From: a bacterium UBP4_UBA6127
GTDB taxonomy: Bacteria; UBP4; UBA4092
NCBI GenBank assembly: GCA_002428325.1
Contig: DIVR01000065.1
Coordinates: 1-24,899 of the forward strand
Direction of reading: 5' to 3'
DNA length: 24,899 bases
The translations under genes and the position numbers were made by a program. Of the stretch, positions 1 to 8,818 are shown one piece after another. Each line of letters starts with the position of its first letter. Position 1 is the stretch's first letter. Under the pieces are notes generated by a model, which searched no databases, was not told the DNA's origin, and saw only the letters and a list, made by a program, of their open reading frames with translations.

Positions 1-1650
1 GGCCCTGTCGAGGATATCTTTCAGGTTGACCATCTCAATCCAGGGATGATTGGCTATCCATCGGATGGTTTGTTGGTATTGCATCTGGTTATTATTGGCA
101 GAAGAGGTCCCACTGCCGGAATCGAAAGATTTACCTGCTAAAGCTTCCCAATCATCAAAAACCAGGGTCAGCTGAGCCTGGTCAGATTGGCGGGCTTTAT
201 CCAGGAGAGTATATCGGGTATCCAGGTTTAATCCTCCATCTTCAGGGCCGAATTTAGCCTGGTCTTCTCTATCATTGATAAGAAAACAATAAACCCCATT
301 GATTTGGTGGATTTTATGTTGGGCAGGGGCATCGAAAGAGCCTCCATTTCCGGTCCATCGGGTTTCAGCTGAATCAAACCACCAATGATAATGAGTTACT
401 TCATCCAGATAACATGCCTGGTATCCCCCGGCGGTAATATCAGCAAAAGTGTATCCCGTCAGCGGAGATAATCCGGTGGGATAATTTCGAATGACCCTTT
501 CAGGGACATGCATGACACTCATCTGGGAAGCTGTCTGATTGAAATACCTTTGGCTGATTTCATCAAACAACTGGATGGATTGGCGATTCGCTTCCCCCTC
601 GAAATAAGGCATGATATGTTCTGAGAAAACACCTCCAATCAAGGAACCCGGCCGGTCGGCCTGGTTATTATCCACAAATTGAGCTACTTCAGAAATGAAG
701 GAAGGCCCATCATCGGGGTCTGAAGACCCGCTGGAGGAAGCCGCCCATTGAGCGGCAGCTATCAATGAACCGCTCAGATGAATATTCAGAGGGACTTTAA
801 ATATCTGATGGGTATCCAGGGTTCTGATGAAACCTGTCTTGTAGGCATTGGAAGGGTCCCAGATGTGGACCTGAATATCGGCAGCCTTGTTGATGGACTG
901 GTTACCATGGGCAATGGAGGCAAATTTAGCCCTTCCAGCTGTGGCATTATCCGAAAACGAACCATAGAGGATATGGCTGGTATTGCCCCGGTCGTCATCC
1001 CCAATGGCATCGGCCACAATATTCCCCTGGAAATCTTTGGCAGAATAAACTTGGAAATATATCCTATCGGTCCCATTCCATCCGGCTGTAGCCAGAGCTG
1101 TCGTCTTTATCCCAAATTCCACACTATCCAACTGGGAATGATAATAAGACCCGGCATATACACTGCTTAATGAGGAATTATCAGGCAAAGCCACCTTATA
1201 ATTGACACTGTCATATACGCACACGGCCAAATCCCAGGGCCTGTTGGTCGAGAGAGTCGAAAAATCAGGAAGTACCGGATTGCCGCCTGCCTTGAAATCC
1301 ATTAAAACATAAAGGTCCAGATAACCATTTTCAGCCCCCAGGGCTAAATTGTAAAAATCAATCCTGAAATAATAAGAGTCTCCTTCGGCTCGGGAATAAA
1401 AAGCCGCAATATCCCTGGAAGGGTCATACCCATCGCTGAATTGATACATATCTGAACTTCCGGAAGGGTCCAGGGCCCGCAGGTCAGTATAGGCCCAATC
1501 TTGAAACTCCTCATTATAAGCATTCCCGGCATGGTCTGTCCCAATGGCCGGACCGGCTCCAATGGTGATGGCCCCATGGCTGGTCCCATAGATTGCTAAC
1601 GACAGGATAATCCCTGCCAGAAGAAGTCTCCAAATACCTGATTCTTTCAT
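1..1650 (-). CDS. Secreted GH57-like glycoside hydrolase with N-terminal DOMON/glucodextranase-C-like domain (C-terminus off window)
   Basis: The frame is open for 550 codons from an ATG at 1650 to the left edge, so the C-terminus is missing. The start is preceded by a purine-rich GGGAAGGG stretch about 10-17 bases upstream. Residues 1-26 form a signal peptide (K, R, then LLLAGIILSLAIYG, then a small-residue site). Residues about 30-220 are rich in Trp, Tyr and Asp and resemble the beta-sandwich found at the C-terminus of glucodextranases. From about 245 the text looks like family GH57: an LSGSLIAAAQW stretch, GGVFSEHIMPYF, VPERVI near residue 381 (GH57 has a PERVW motif) and VFDDWEALAG near 499. 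A role in breaking down external or periplasmic alpha-glucan is inference; the domain order is unusual. It probably shares a transcript with the two minus-strand genes upstream. Confidence 0.6.
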   Translation of the reverse strand, partial: MKESGIWRLLLAGIILSLAIYGTSHGAITIGAGPAIGTDHAGNAYNEEFQDWAYTDLRALDPSGSSDMYQFSDGYDPSRDIAAFYSRAEGDSYYFRIDFYNLALGAENGYLDLYVLMDFKAGGNPVLPDFSTLSTNRPWDLAVCVYDSVNYKVALPDNSSLSSVYAGSYYHSQLDSVEFGIKTTALATAGWNGTDRIYFQVYSAKDFQGNIVADAIGDDDRGNTSHILYGSFSDNATAGRAKFASIAHGNQSINKAADIQVHIWDPSNAYKTGFIRTLDTHQIFKVPLNIHLSGSLIAAAQWAASSSGSSDPDDGPSFISEVAQFVDNNQADRPGSLIGGVFSEHIMPYFEGEANRQSIQLFDEISQRYFNQTASQMSVMHVPERVIRNYPTGLSPLTGYTFADITAGGYQACYLDEVTHYHWWFDSAETRWTGNGGSFDAPAQHKIHQINGVYCFLINDREDQAKFGPEDGGLNLDTRYTLLDKARQSDQAQLTLVFDDWEALAGKSFDSGSGTSSANNNQMQYQQTIRWIANHPWIEMVNLKDILDRA

Positions 1651-1782
1651 TTCTCTTATCCCTTCCCATACGGTAAAACCGGTCTAATCAATTCCACTGA
1701 GAAAGGGGAAAGATGGCCAGAGCCAATCCTCCCCCAATTGCCCTAAAGATAATTCAAAACAGGATAAATGGCAAGAAAAATA

Positions 1783-2538
1783 TCAAAGGGATTGAGGATC
1801 AAACCCCAGGGCATCCTGGTCCACCGCCCAGATCAGTTCTCTGAGGGGAGAGACTCTGGCGCAGGGGTAAAGCAGCCTGGCTTTTTCAGGATAATTATAG
1901 AGGGTAGAAATCACCGGGGCTTTAGAGGCTCCATTGACCAGGAAGAGGGCATATTGGGAATGGTTCAGAAAGGGGTAAGTCAGGGTTATCCATTCCTGGT
2001 CGGCCTGAGGATCAGGGGGATGAACAGGAATCACCCCCTGTATCTTTTCATCCAGAGATTCCTGTTGAGGAAACAGGCAGGCAACATGCCCATCGGTTCC
2101 CATGCCTAAAATCAGGATGTCAAAAACCTGGTCCAGAGGGAGTTCATATTTTTCTCTGTAATTCAGGATATCTTTTTCATAAAAGGCAGCGGCTTGAGCC
2201 CAAGAGGCGGCTGTGACAGGGACCCGATGGAGGTTTCCCTGCGGGATTAAAAGAGTTGAGAAGAATTCTGTCTCAACCTGTTGATAGATCCACCCCTTTT
2301 GGCTGGGAGGTGAGAACTGTTCATCAATAGTGAAAAAATGGATTCTATCCCAAGGTAGTGCTTGTCGGTATTGTTGGCTGAAGATACGATAATAGGCCTT
2401 GGGTGAATTTCCTCCCGGTAGGGCAATGGAGACAACCGGCTGCTTATCAAGAAGGCCTTTGGCCCATTCGATGGTTTTCTCCACAGCCATCCGGCTCAAA
2501 TCCTCAATATCCGGGAATATCTTAATATGTTCAATCAT
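1783..2538 (-). CDS. pgl: 6-phosphogluconolactonase-like protein (Pgl/DevB, glucosamine-6-phosphate isomerase fold)
   Basis: The protein has 251 residues, the normal length for the Pgl/DevB family, which hydrolyses 6-phosphogluconolactone in the oxidative pentose phosphate pathway. Visible signatures are the phosphate loop LPGGNSPKAYY (residues 40-50, usually LSGGSTP), the FTIDEQF strand (69-75) and FDILILGMGTDGHVACLFP (139-157), which holds the catalytic His151. Two positions are unusual. The family's DER is DEQ here, and the following SNY-like segment is replaced by KGWIYQQ. Substrate range may therefore differ from canonical Pgl. No clear ribosome site precedes the ATG at 2538. The gene lies 59 bases after the endonuclease IV-like gene and 132 bases before the secreted GH57-like gene, all on the same strand. 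Confidence 0.85.
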   Translation of the reverse strand: MIEHIKIFPDIEDLSRMAVEKTIEWAKGLLDKQPVVSIALPGGNSPKAYYRIFSQQYRQALPWDRIHFFTIDEQFSPPSQKGWIYQQVETEFFSTLLIPQGNLHRVPVTAASWAQAAAFYEKDILNYREKYELPLDQVFDILILGMGTDGHVACLFPQQESLDEKIQGVIPVHPPDPQADQEWITLTYPFLNHSQYALFLVNGASKAPVISTLYNYPEKARLLYPCARVSPLRELIWAVDQDALGFDPQSL

Positions 2539-2597
2539 AAATTTATCATAGCAAAAGGGTATCCTGATTGTTACAGGAGAAGACTAACGGGTAGTTC

Positions 2598-3443
2598 TTA
2601 AATCTTTGTATAAGTTCTTTTCAGAAGCAGAGCATCTTTCTCTATATTCGGGCTTTCAGAAATCAGGAAACCTCCCACCTGATGTTTTTTAAGGGTTTCC
2701 AGCAAAGTTTTATATTGGAAATCAGATTCTTTCAGGAGCAGGTGATGCTTTTCACCCTTTTCCCCATAGGCGATACCGGAAAGATGCATATGCATATGGC
2801 TCAGGGCTTTCTTCCCCAAAGCTTTTTCCACCTTCCCCAGGATTTCCTCAAATTCAGCAGAAGAATTCCATTTTCCATTAGACCGGGCATGGAGATGGGA
2901 AAAATCGATACAGGGCATCACTTGGTCCAACTCCCGGCTGAGAGAAATCAATTCATCCAGAGAGCCAAACTGGGTTGGTTTACCTGTTGTTTCAGGCCTT
3001 ATCCAGATGGGATTCTTTTCCTGACGGAGGATATGGATAATACCTTCTAGTTCTTTTTGGACTGATTTAAAGACTATATCCGGAGCGTCTCCCAGGTAAT
3101 AAGCGGCATGGAAGGTAACACTTTCGGCTCCGATGGAATAACCGACTCGGGCGGAATCCAGGATTCGTTTCCGGCTGGCTTCCACAATTTTAGGGTCCCT
3201 GGAATAGAGGTTGATATAGTAGGGTCCATGAACCGTCAGCCGGATACCGGTGGTATCATGGGCCGCTCTTACTTTTTGGGCGGTCTCGGGTCCCATCCGG
3301 ACTCCCTGTACAAATTCCACTTCCATACAGTCCAGTTTCAGCTTTTTTACCTGCAGGATGCCTGCTTCGGTGGAACGGGTCGGGGAACAATGGGGAGTTC
3401 CCGCCGGCCCAAATAATAAGGGTTTCTTTATTGGCATTGACAT
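2598..3443 (-). CDS. Endonuclease IV-like (AP endonuclease family 2) TIM-barrel protein
   Basis: The 281-residue protein resembles deoxyribonuclease IV (Nfo), a trinuclear-zinc enzyme that cuts abasic sites, and the related sugar-phosphate isomerase/epimerase barrels. Likely metal ligands are His72 (HGPYY), His112 (FHAAYY), Glu151 (RPETTGKP), Asp180 and His183 (CIDFSHLHAR), His220 (HMHLSG), His233 and Glu263 (SESP). The Asp that precedes the last His in E. coli Nfo (DRHH) is Glu231 here (EKHH). The N-terminus FGPAGTPHCSP is typical of archaeal and deep-branching Nfo-like proteins. A start at 3437 (MPIKK) is equally possible. It heads a leftward group with a pentose-phosphate enzyme, so both DNA repair and a sugar role remain open; repair is more likely from the ligand set. 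Confidence 0.8.
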   Translation of the reverse strand: MSMPIKKPLLFGPAGTPHCSPTRSTEAGILQVKKLKLDCMEVEFVQGVRMGPETAQKVRAAHDTTGIRLTVHGPYYINLYSRDPKIVEASRKRILDSARVGYSIGAESVTFHAAYYLGDAPDIVFKSVQKELEGIIHILRQEKNPIWIRPETTGKPTQFGSLDELISLSRELDQVMPCIDFSHLHARSNGKWNSSAEFEEILGKVEKALGKKALSHMHMHLSGIAYGEKGEKHHLLLKESDFQYKTLLETLKKHQVGGFLISESPNIEKDALLLKRTYTKI

Positions 3444-3466
3444 ATTATCCTATTAAGTGGTTTCAT
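3437..3466 (+). promoter_or_regulatory. Candidate sigma70-type promoter for the large secreted glycosidase
   Basis: A perfect TTGACA lies at 3437-3442, then 18 bases, then TTTCAT (4 of 6 to the consensus) at 3461-3466. It sits in the short divergent gap between the endonuclease IV-like gene and the secreted glycosidase. The predicted start of transcription near 3473 would leave a leader of about 35 bases carrying the GGAGAGG site. The -35 overlaps the first codons of the opposite gene. Only sequence match supports it. Confidence 0.35.
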
Positions 3467-3508
3467 ATATTAACAAACCCAAGGGTGAATAAGTTCCCGG
3501 AGAGGAAC

Positions 3509-6500
3509 ATGAAAGCTTACTATCATTATTGTTTAGTGAAAATATTCTCAAGGATGCCGGTATTTATGGTACTGGTATTCTGGGGTTGTTTTAGCTATGC
3601 CTCCACCGGGGAATGGTCCAATGAATATTTTACCCTGAAGGTGTCTCCTGAGCCAGGACATTGGTCAGCCCAAAGCAGCTTGAACCTCAGCTGGTCTTTC
3701 TCCAGTTTTTCAACAATCTCCAATCATTCAGGGTATCAGTATCTGTTGGATAATGACTATTCAACCTCTGTTCCTGGAGCCGATTCGGTATTTACCCTTT
3801 CTACTGTTATCCAACTATATGTAAAGCAGTCAGGGACCTATTATTTTCATCTCTGGCCTGTCTCCTCCGGTGGGATGTATCAACAGCCGGTAACAACCAT
3901 CGGCCCCATCATGATTGATTTAGTGGCTCCGGATACTACGGAGGTTATCCCTCTGCCGGATATTAAACTTCTAAACCACGCTACCACGATTCAGGTTTTC
4001 ACCCTCTCCGATTATGCTGAGCCCAGTACTCTTGTCTGGAGTTGGCAGAAGGAAGAAAATATCCCGGGGTATGTGGATAATGGGCTTGAGATAGAAACCA
4101 CCGGAACCAAGGTTTTTTATCAGATCGAACCAGCCAAGACTCAACCGGGCCAGACCCGGATTCTATATACCGCTGAGAATATCATCAATACCCGGTCCAT
4201 TGTTCAGCTTAGCCATTATCTTTGGAATAAACCCTTCCCTCCCTTTATCTTTAAGAGAGGAAAACTGCAAAGTCCCGGGACATTATATTTGAATCCGTTT
4301 TATGAGGCCGCTTCTTATCCATTTCCAGCTCCGGAATTCAAAGCCAATTCCATTTTTCCGTCTCGATTGAAAGTTAAACTTGCTAAAAACTCTCTTGCCC
4401 TGGAGACTGACACTACCCTGAATACCCCTCTTCCAGCTAAGGTTCAGGTTCGGTATCCGTATGATGGGCCAGATGATGATACCCAGTTGATTTGGGCTTA
4501 TGAAAATTTATTGGAGAATGGGGATTTCAGTGAAGAGGGCCATTCACATTGGGCTTTTGAATATTCCCAACCGTCTTCATTTCAGGTAGATTGGCGGGAG
4601 TCTTATAGCCATCAGACGGGTGTCTTAAAAGTGAGTCTATGGAATTCAGCTTCCCTTAAATGGGTGCAGGATTTGAGTGCTGATACCGAGTCAGCGAATC
4701 CTTTTCTCCCTGTTCATGGCGGAAGCTGGTACACTCTTCGGGCCAGGATAAAAACTGAGAATCCGGAGATAAATCAGACCTTTAAATTGGAGATTGCCGG
4801 GTATGCCGGGTATGGAGGAGTTACCACCCAGAGGGATGTGGCAGTAAAAACCTTTCAGGGTTCAACGGAGTGGACTTATTATGAGTTATCCTGGTATGCC
4901 CGAACCAATCTGGCCGCTGTGGTGATGACCAGCCAGGTGAATGATAACGCCACGTCCTCTTTTTATCTGGATGAAATGGATTTGATAGAGAAGAAACCCG
5001 ATGCCTTAGAGAGTGATGGAGCCAGGAATGTAAATGTACCCAATGCTGGATTTGATAAAAATCTTTCCAGCTGGTCCTTTCAGCGAGAATCTTCTTCCAT
5101 CCAATCCCAGGACACCGGCTGGCGGGCGGAGTACAATGGCCGAAAAGGAATAGGTGTTTTAAATCCTTCAACGGAAGGGTTTATTAAATTGACCCAATTT
5201 ATGAATCTTAATCCCGCCCGGGGAAACTATAAATTCAGGGTCTGGTGTGCCACGGATGCTGCTCCTGCCGCGCAAACTCCTTTTCTGGCAATTATTTTAA
5301 ATACCTTTGATGCCCGGACCCAAGTGTTTAAAAATGTCTTGGGGACAGCCAGTTTCAATATGAAACCAGATAATCTCTGGCAATCCTATGATTTCGCCTG
5401 TCCGGTGGAAGACCCTGTTATTGCCTTACAGATACAGGCTCGAAATTTGCAGGGAGCCAGTGTGTATCTGGATAAAGTCGAAGTGATAAAAGATGCTGAA
5501 AATCCCTCATATTGGAATCATGAAAAACTGGACTACTGGGAGATGATTCAAAAAGATACGACCGAAACCCTCTTCTTCCAACTGGCAGAATCCCATCGCC
5601 GATATGTACCGGTGGGAGGTAACTTCCATGTCTATGCGAATCCATTTGGTATGACAGATGATTGGTGGAATCCTTATTCTGAAGACAGTTTTTCTCCTCT
5701 TTGGCTGGATTCCCAGATGGAGGCCATGGAAAAAATCGGTTGTAATGCTTTCAAAATCACCGTACTGATTCATGATTTATTGCCGGATAAAGACATTGAG
5801 TTTGGGGACGACACTGTCTCTGGGGAATTTCCTAGTATTCAAAGTCCCGGATCGGCCAAAATACCCAGCCGTTATTTAGACAGGCTGGACCAGATAATAG
5901 CCATGGCCCATCGCCATCATCTCAGAGTCATACTGACCCTGCCTTTTAATTATCAGACTATCAACTGGTGGTTAAAAAATGGGGGAAACTATGGGGAAGG
6001 GAACCGGATAATCCTGGCTGATATGTGGAATCAGATTGTCTCCCGATATCGGGAAGACCCTGCGGTATTATCGTATTCATTCAATGTGGAACATTGGATC
6101 CAGATGAGGGAATGGGGGGATACTTCCTATGCCTATCGAAAAGGGCCTGAGGATTATTATTTCCATTCTCCGGTTACTGAGAAATGGCAACAATGGCTGA
6201 TGGGCCGATATACCACCTTGGGAAACTTGAATACTGCCTGGAGCCAGATTCCGGTTCCTTTCAGAAAATATGCCATCGGGCTTCCTTATTCGAGCTTTAC
6301 GGAAATCCCCCTCCCTGGCTGGGATGGGCAGAATACTATCGGGTCTTCATTATTTACCGGGGGTATCGGGGGAGGAGAAGACCCCGCTCATTATATCCCG
6401 ATGGCTCCGGTGAGATTGGATGATGGAACATCGAATCATTTATTCTGGAAGCATCCTGATTCTCGGGAAAACCTGGTCTGCTATTATCTTTGGCGGCAGG

Positions 6501-7624
6501 AAAAAGGGAAAGGGGATGCCTACAGTTTTGGTACTACTTGGCACTTCTTGCAGGTATTATGGGGACTTCCCACCACTTTTACGGATACCAGTGAATCTTA
6601 TTTTGGGGAGTTATCTTCATACCGGTATGAGGTAACGGGAGGAAACCCTGATGCCTGGAGAAGCTGGAATGAAGGAACTCCTGAAAATGAAAATGCCTCC
6701 TATGACCCAATGCTTTATGATTTCATCCGGTTCAGGGAATTTGTGGTGGATGGATATAATTATGCCCAATCCAGCGCCATTAAAAGTACGGAAAGATACC
6801 TGAATCCGGAAAGGGAATCTCATCTGGTTAGTTTGGGATTGGCCCAATTTAATTATTTATACCGCTGGCCTTCCCCACTGCCCCAATGGGGAGATGGGGC
6901 TTCCATGACACCGGAAGGTCCCCAGATGACCCTGGGATATAATCTGGTAGAACTGCCTAAATCCCTGGATGTTATTGAATTGTCTTACTATACGGGGTTC
7001 CCCCTGAAACCCTGGACTTCATTAGATAAAAACCCCGGAGTAGGGCTTCAAAAAGATTCCGGCCGGGTGGATGAAACCTCAATTCGGTTCATGCTTCAAT
7101 ATCTTCGGCTGTTGCTTCGAGGGTCTTACTGGAACCCAGAACCTGATTTAAGAAAGCCGGTATTATTAAAGGAATTTGCCGGAGAAGGGGAGGATCTGTA
7201 TTTGCATAATCTCTGGAATAACTTGGTATTGGATTACACTCAGGGCGAAGTGGCAGGATGGATGGTTTGGTTCCTTCAGGATGGAAAATATGGATTATGG
7301 GATAACTCCGGGGTTCTTACTCCCTGGGGAAATTCCCTCAAACGAAGAATGGATGATTTGAAAAACAGTTATTACCCCATCCCTTCATCTGACAGTACCT
7401 TGTATTTTAATACGGGTATTTCCACTACCGGGAACTGGATGTTTTTACTGACTTCTTCCCATTATCGGGATGAAGATATCCCAACCGAATTAGAAACGGG
7501 AAATGATTACTTTACCCTGGGAAAACTCTTGAAAGCTGTCCGGGAAGGAGATATCCTTCCTTCTGACCATTGGGATATCCAGGTGGAACCGGACTCCATG
7601 ATTCTTCGAAAACCGGAATTTTAA
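3509..7624 (+). CDS. Very large secreted multi-domain glycoside hydrolase (clan A TIM-barrel type) with carbohydrate-binding-like domains
   Basis: I chose the ATG at 3509 over the upstream in-frame TTG at 3431. GGAGAGG sits just before it, and it opens directly into a signal peptide (about residues 1-33, ending CFSYAS). The mature protein is about 1,340 residues. Residues 36-150 look like an Ig/Fn3-like beta domain. Residues about 331-505 and 509-670 are two CBM4/9-like jelly rolls; each opens with an N-x-x-F-type strand and ends with a YLDEMDLI or YLDKVEVI strand. A TIM barrel begins near 695 (YVPVGGNFHVYANPFG) and continues through MEAMEKIGCNAFKI, HHLRVILTLPFN and SYSFNVEHW. Glu861 is the probable acid/base, and Glu1222 (VLLKEFAGEG) the probable nucleophile, as in GH5/GH42-type enzymes. 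The acid/base is preceded by Asn-Val rather than Asn directly, which is atypical. The polysaccharide substrate is unknown, and the family assignment is by motif only. Confidence 0.75.
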   Translation: MKAYYHYCLVKIFSRMPVFMVLVFWGCFSYASTGEWSNEYFTLKVSPEPGHWSAQSSLNLSWSFSSFSTISNHSGYQYLLDNDYSTSVPGADSVFTLSTVIQLYVKQSGTYYFHLWPVSSGGMYQQPVTTIGPIMIDLVAPDTTEVIPLPDIKLLNHATTIQVFTLSDYAEPSTLVWSWQKEENIPGYVDNGLEIETTGTKVFYQIEPAKTQPGQTRILYTAENIINTRSIVQLSHYLWNKPFPPFIFKRGKLQSPGTLYLNPFYEAASYPFPAPEFKANSIFPSRLKVKLAKNSLALETDTTLNTPLPAKVQVRYPYDGPDDDTQLIWAYENLLENGDFSEEGHSHWAFEYSQPSSFQVDWRESYSHQTGVLKVSLWNSASLKWVQDLSADTESANPFLPVHGGSWYTLRARIKTENPEINQTFKLEIAGYAGYGGVTTQRDVAVKTFQGSTEWTYYELSWYARTNLAAVVMTSQVNDNATSSFYLDEMDLIEKKPDALESDGARNVNVPNAGFDKNLSSWSFQRESSSIQSQDTGWRAEYNGRKGIGVLNPSTEGFIKLTQFMNLNPARGNYKFRVWCATDAAPAAQTPFLAIILNTFDARTQVFKNVLGTASFNMKPDNLWQSYDFACPVEDPVIALQIQARNLQGASVYLDKVEVIKDAENPSYWNHEKLDYWEMIQKDTTETLFFQLAESHRRYVPVGGNFHVYANPFGMTDDWWNPYSEDSFSPLWLDSQMEAMEKIGCNAFKITVLIHDLLPDKDIEFGDDTVSGEFPSIQSPGSAKIPSRYLDRLDQIIAMAHRHHLRVILTLPFNYQTINWWLKNGGNYGEGNRIILADMWNQIVSRYREDPAVLSYSFNVEHWIQMREWGDTSYAYRKGPEDYYFHSPVTEKWQQWLMGRYTTLGNLNTAWSQIPVPFRKYAIGLPYSSFTEIPLPGWDGQNTIGSSLFTGGIGGGEDPAHYIPMAPVRLDDGTSNHLFWKHPDSRENLVCYYLWRQEKGKGDAYSFGTTWHFLQVLWGLPTTFTDTSESYFGELSSYRYEVTGGNPDAWRSWNEGTPENENASYDPMLYDFIRFREFVVDGYNYAQSSAIKSTERYLNPERESHLVSLGLAQFNYLYRWPSPLPQWGDGASMTPEGPQMTLGYNLVELPKSLDVIELSYYTGFPLKPWTSLDKNPGVGLQKDSGRVDETSIRFMLQYLRLLLRGSYWNPEPDLRKPVLLKEFAGEGEDLYLHNLWNNLVLDYTQGEVAGWMVWFLQDGKYGLWDNSGVLTPWGNSLKRRMDDLKNSYYPIPSSDSTLYFNTGISTTGNWMFLLTSSHYRDEDIPTELETGNDYFTLGKLLKAVREGDILPSDHWDIQVEPDSMILRKPEF

Positions 7625-7639
7625 GATTAGAAGAATTGA

Positions 7640-7667
7640 TTGACAGGCTATACTGATATTCTTTAGC
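7640..7667 (+). promoter_or_regulatory. Weak candidate promoter upstream of carbamate kinase
   Basis: A perfect TTGACA at 7640-7645 is followed after 16 bases by TTTAGC (3 of 6). Transcription would begin near 7674, just before the GAAGAGGG ribosome site at 7677-7684. This would favour the GTG start at 7692 over the ATG at 7668. The -10 match is poor. Confidence 0.2.
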
Positions 7668-7691
7668 ATGAAGACAGAAGAGGGCTTGTTT

Positions 7692-8648
7692 GTGGCTGAA
7701 AAGATGAATAATAAAAGAGCTGTCATTGCTTTAGGTGGAAATGCCATAATCCCGGCCGGGCATCAGGGAACTATTGAGGAACAAAGAGACATTACTCAAA
7801 AGACGATGGCTCAGGTGGCTGGGATGTTGGAAGAGGGATATGAACTGGCGTTGACTCATGGGAATGGGCCGATCGTGGGGAATATCCTGCTTCGGAATGA
7901 ATCCGCCAAATCCATTGTCCCCCCTATGCCTTTAGATGTCTGTGGAGCCGATTCTGAAGGGGGGCTGGGGTACATGATTCAACAAAGCCTTTATAACGAG
8001 TTTGCTCTGAGGAATCTGCCTTTTCATGTCATCACCCTGATAACTCAAGTGGAAGTCTCTCCGGATGATATAGCTTTTAATAAGCCATCCAAACCCATTG
8101 GCCCTTTTTATAATGCTTTTGAGGCAGAATTGATGGAAAGCGATAAAGGGTGGCATATGGTAGAAGATGCCGGAAGGGGATATCGGAGGGTCGTCCCCTC
8201 TCCTGAACCCCTGGATATTATCGAAAAAGAAGCTGTCCGGAGTTTAGTGGAATCAGGATTTATTGTGATTGCCGGAGGTGGGGGAGGGGTCCCTGTCCTG
8301 AGAAGCCCTGATGGACAACTTAAAGGCGCTGAGGTGGTTATTGATAAAGATAAAGTAGCAGGTCTGCTGGCTGAACTCATTGGCGCCACAGAATTAATCC
8401 TGGTCACCAATGTTTCCCGGCTGGCCCTGGATTATCGAAAACCAACCCAGCGACTGCTGGAGAAATTAACCGCCTCCGAACTCGACACTTATTACCAGGA
8501 AGGACAGTTCCCAGCCGGTTCTATGGGACCTAAAGTGGAAGCCATCCTTCGCTTCCTGAAAAAGGGTGGGAAAAAAGCCCTGATTACCAACCCGGATGAA
8601 TTATTGCAAGCTGTCAGGGGCGAGGCTGGAACGTTAATAACTGCGTGA
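7692..8648 (+). CDS. arcC: Carbamate kinase
   Basis: The protein belongs to the amino-acid kinase fold and transfers phosphate between carbamoyl phosphate and ADP to give ATP, carbamate, then ammonia and CO2. It shows all family marks in order: ALGGNAI at the N-terminus, THGNGPIVGN, CGADSEGGLGYMIQQ, AGGGGGVPV, DKDKVAGLLAELIGA and GSMGPKVEA. The 318-residue length fits the family norm near 310. Possible starts are ATG 7668, GTG 7692 and ATG 7704. I prefer GTG 7692 because GAAGAGGG lies 7 bases before it. No arginine deiminase or ornithine carbamoyltransferase gene is adjacent, so the source of carbamoyl phosphate cannot be read from this window. Confidence 0.93.
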   Translation: MAEKMNNKRAVIALGGNAIIPAGHQGTIEEQRDITQKTMAQVAGMLEEGYELALTHGNGPIVGNILLRNESAKSIVPPMPLDVCGADSEGGLGYMIQQSLYNEFALRNLPFHVITLITQVEVSPDDIAFNKPSKPIGPFYNAFEAELMESDKGWHMVEDAGRGYRRVVPSPEPLDIIEKEAVRSLVESGFIVIAGGGGGVPVLRSPDGQLKGAEVVIDKDKVAGLLAELIGATELILVTNVSRLALDYRKPTQRLLEKLTASELDTYYQEGQFPAGSMGPKVEAILRFLKKGGKKALITNPDELLQAVRGEAGTLITA

Positions 8649-8818
8649 GTAGATGAATCATAAATTCCTCCCATATCCCCGGTCCCTGAGAAATAAAAAA
8701 GGATAGACCTGGTTCCCAGGCTGAGGCTATACTAAAACTGTAGATAGATTATCGGAACTTTCTGGCAGAGATGTTATGTTGAATTGTCCGGAAATCTAAG
8801 GGAAAGGAGATTTACAAT
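8649..8818. other. Gene-free gap between carbamate kinase and acetyltransferase
   Basis: This is the longest gap in the window, 170 bases. It holds a small perfect inverted repeat CCTGG-ttc-CCAGG at 8708-8720 without a T-run on the plus strand. I see no tRNA fold, riboswitch or clear promoter. Confidence 0.5.

Noticed and set aside
778..1170. Plus-strand open frame of 130 codons, and a minus frame over the same stretch
   Set aside because: Both are shadows of the long secreted GH57-like reading frame on the minus strand, whose composition and motifs are coherent.
8108..8410. Minus-strand frame of 100 codons inside carbamate kinase
   Set aside because: It is opposite a strongly conserved gene and is rich in Ser/Thr/Pro typical of antisense shadows.
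8708..8720. CCTGG-ttc-CCAGG hairpin as a terminator
   Set aside because: There is no T-run after it on the plus strand, and on the minus strand the T-run is seven bases away.
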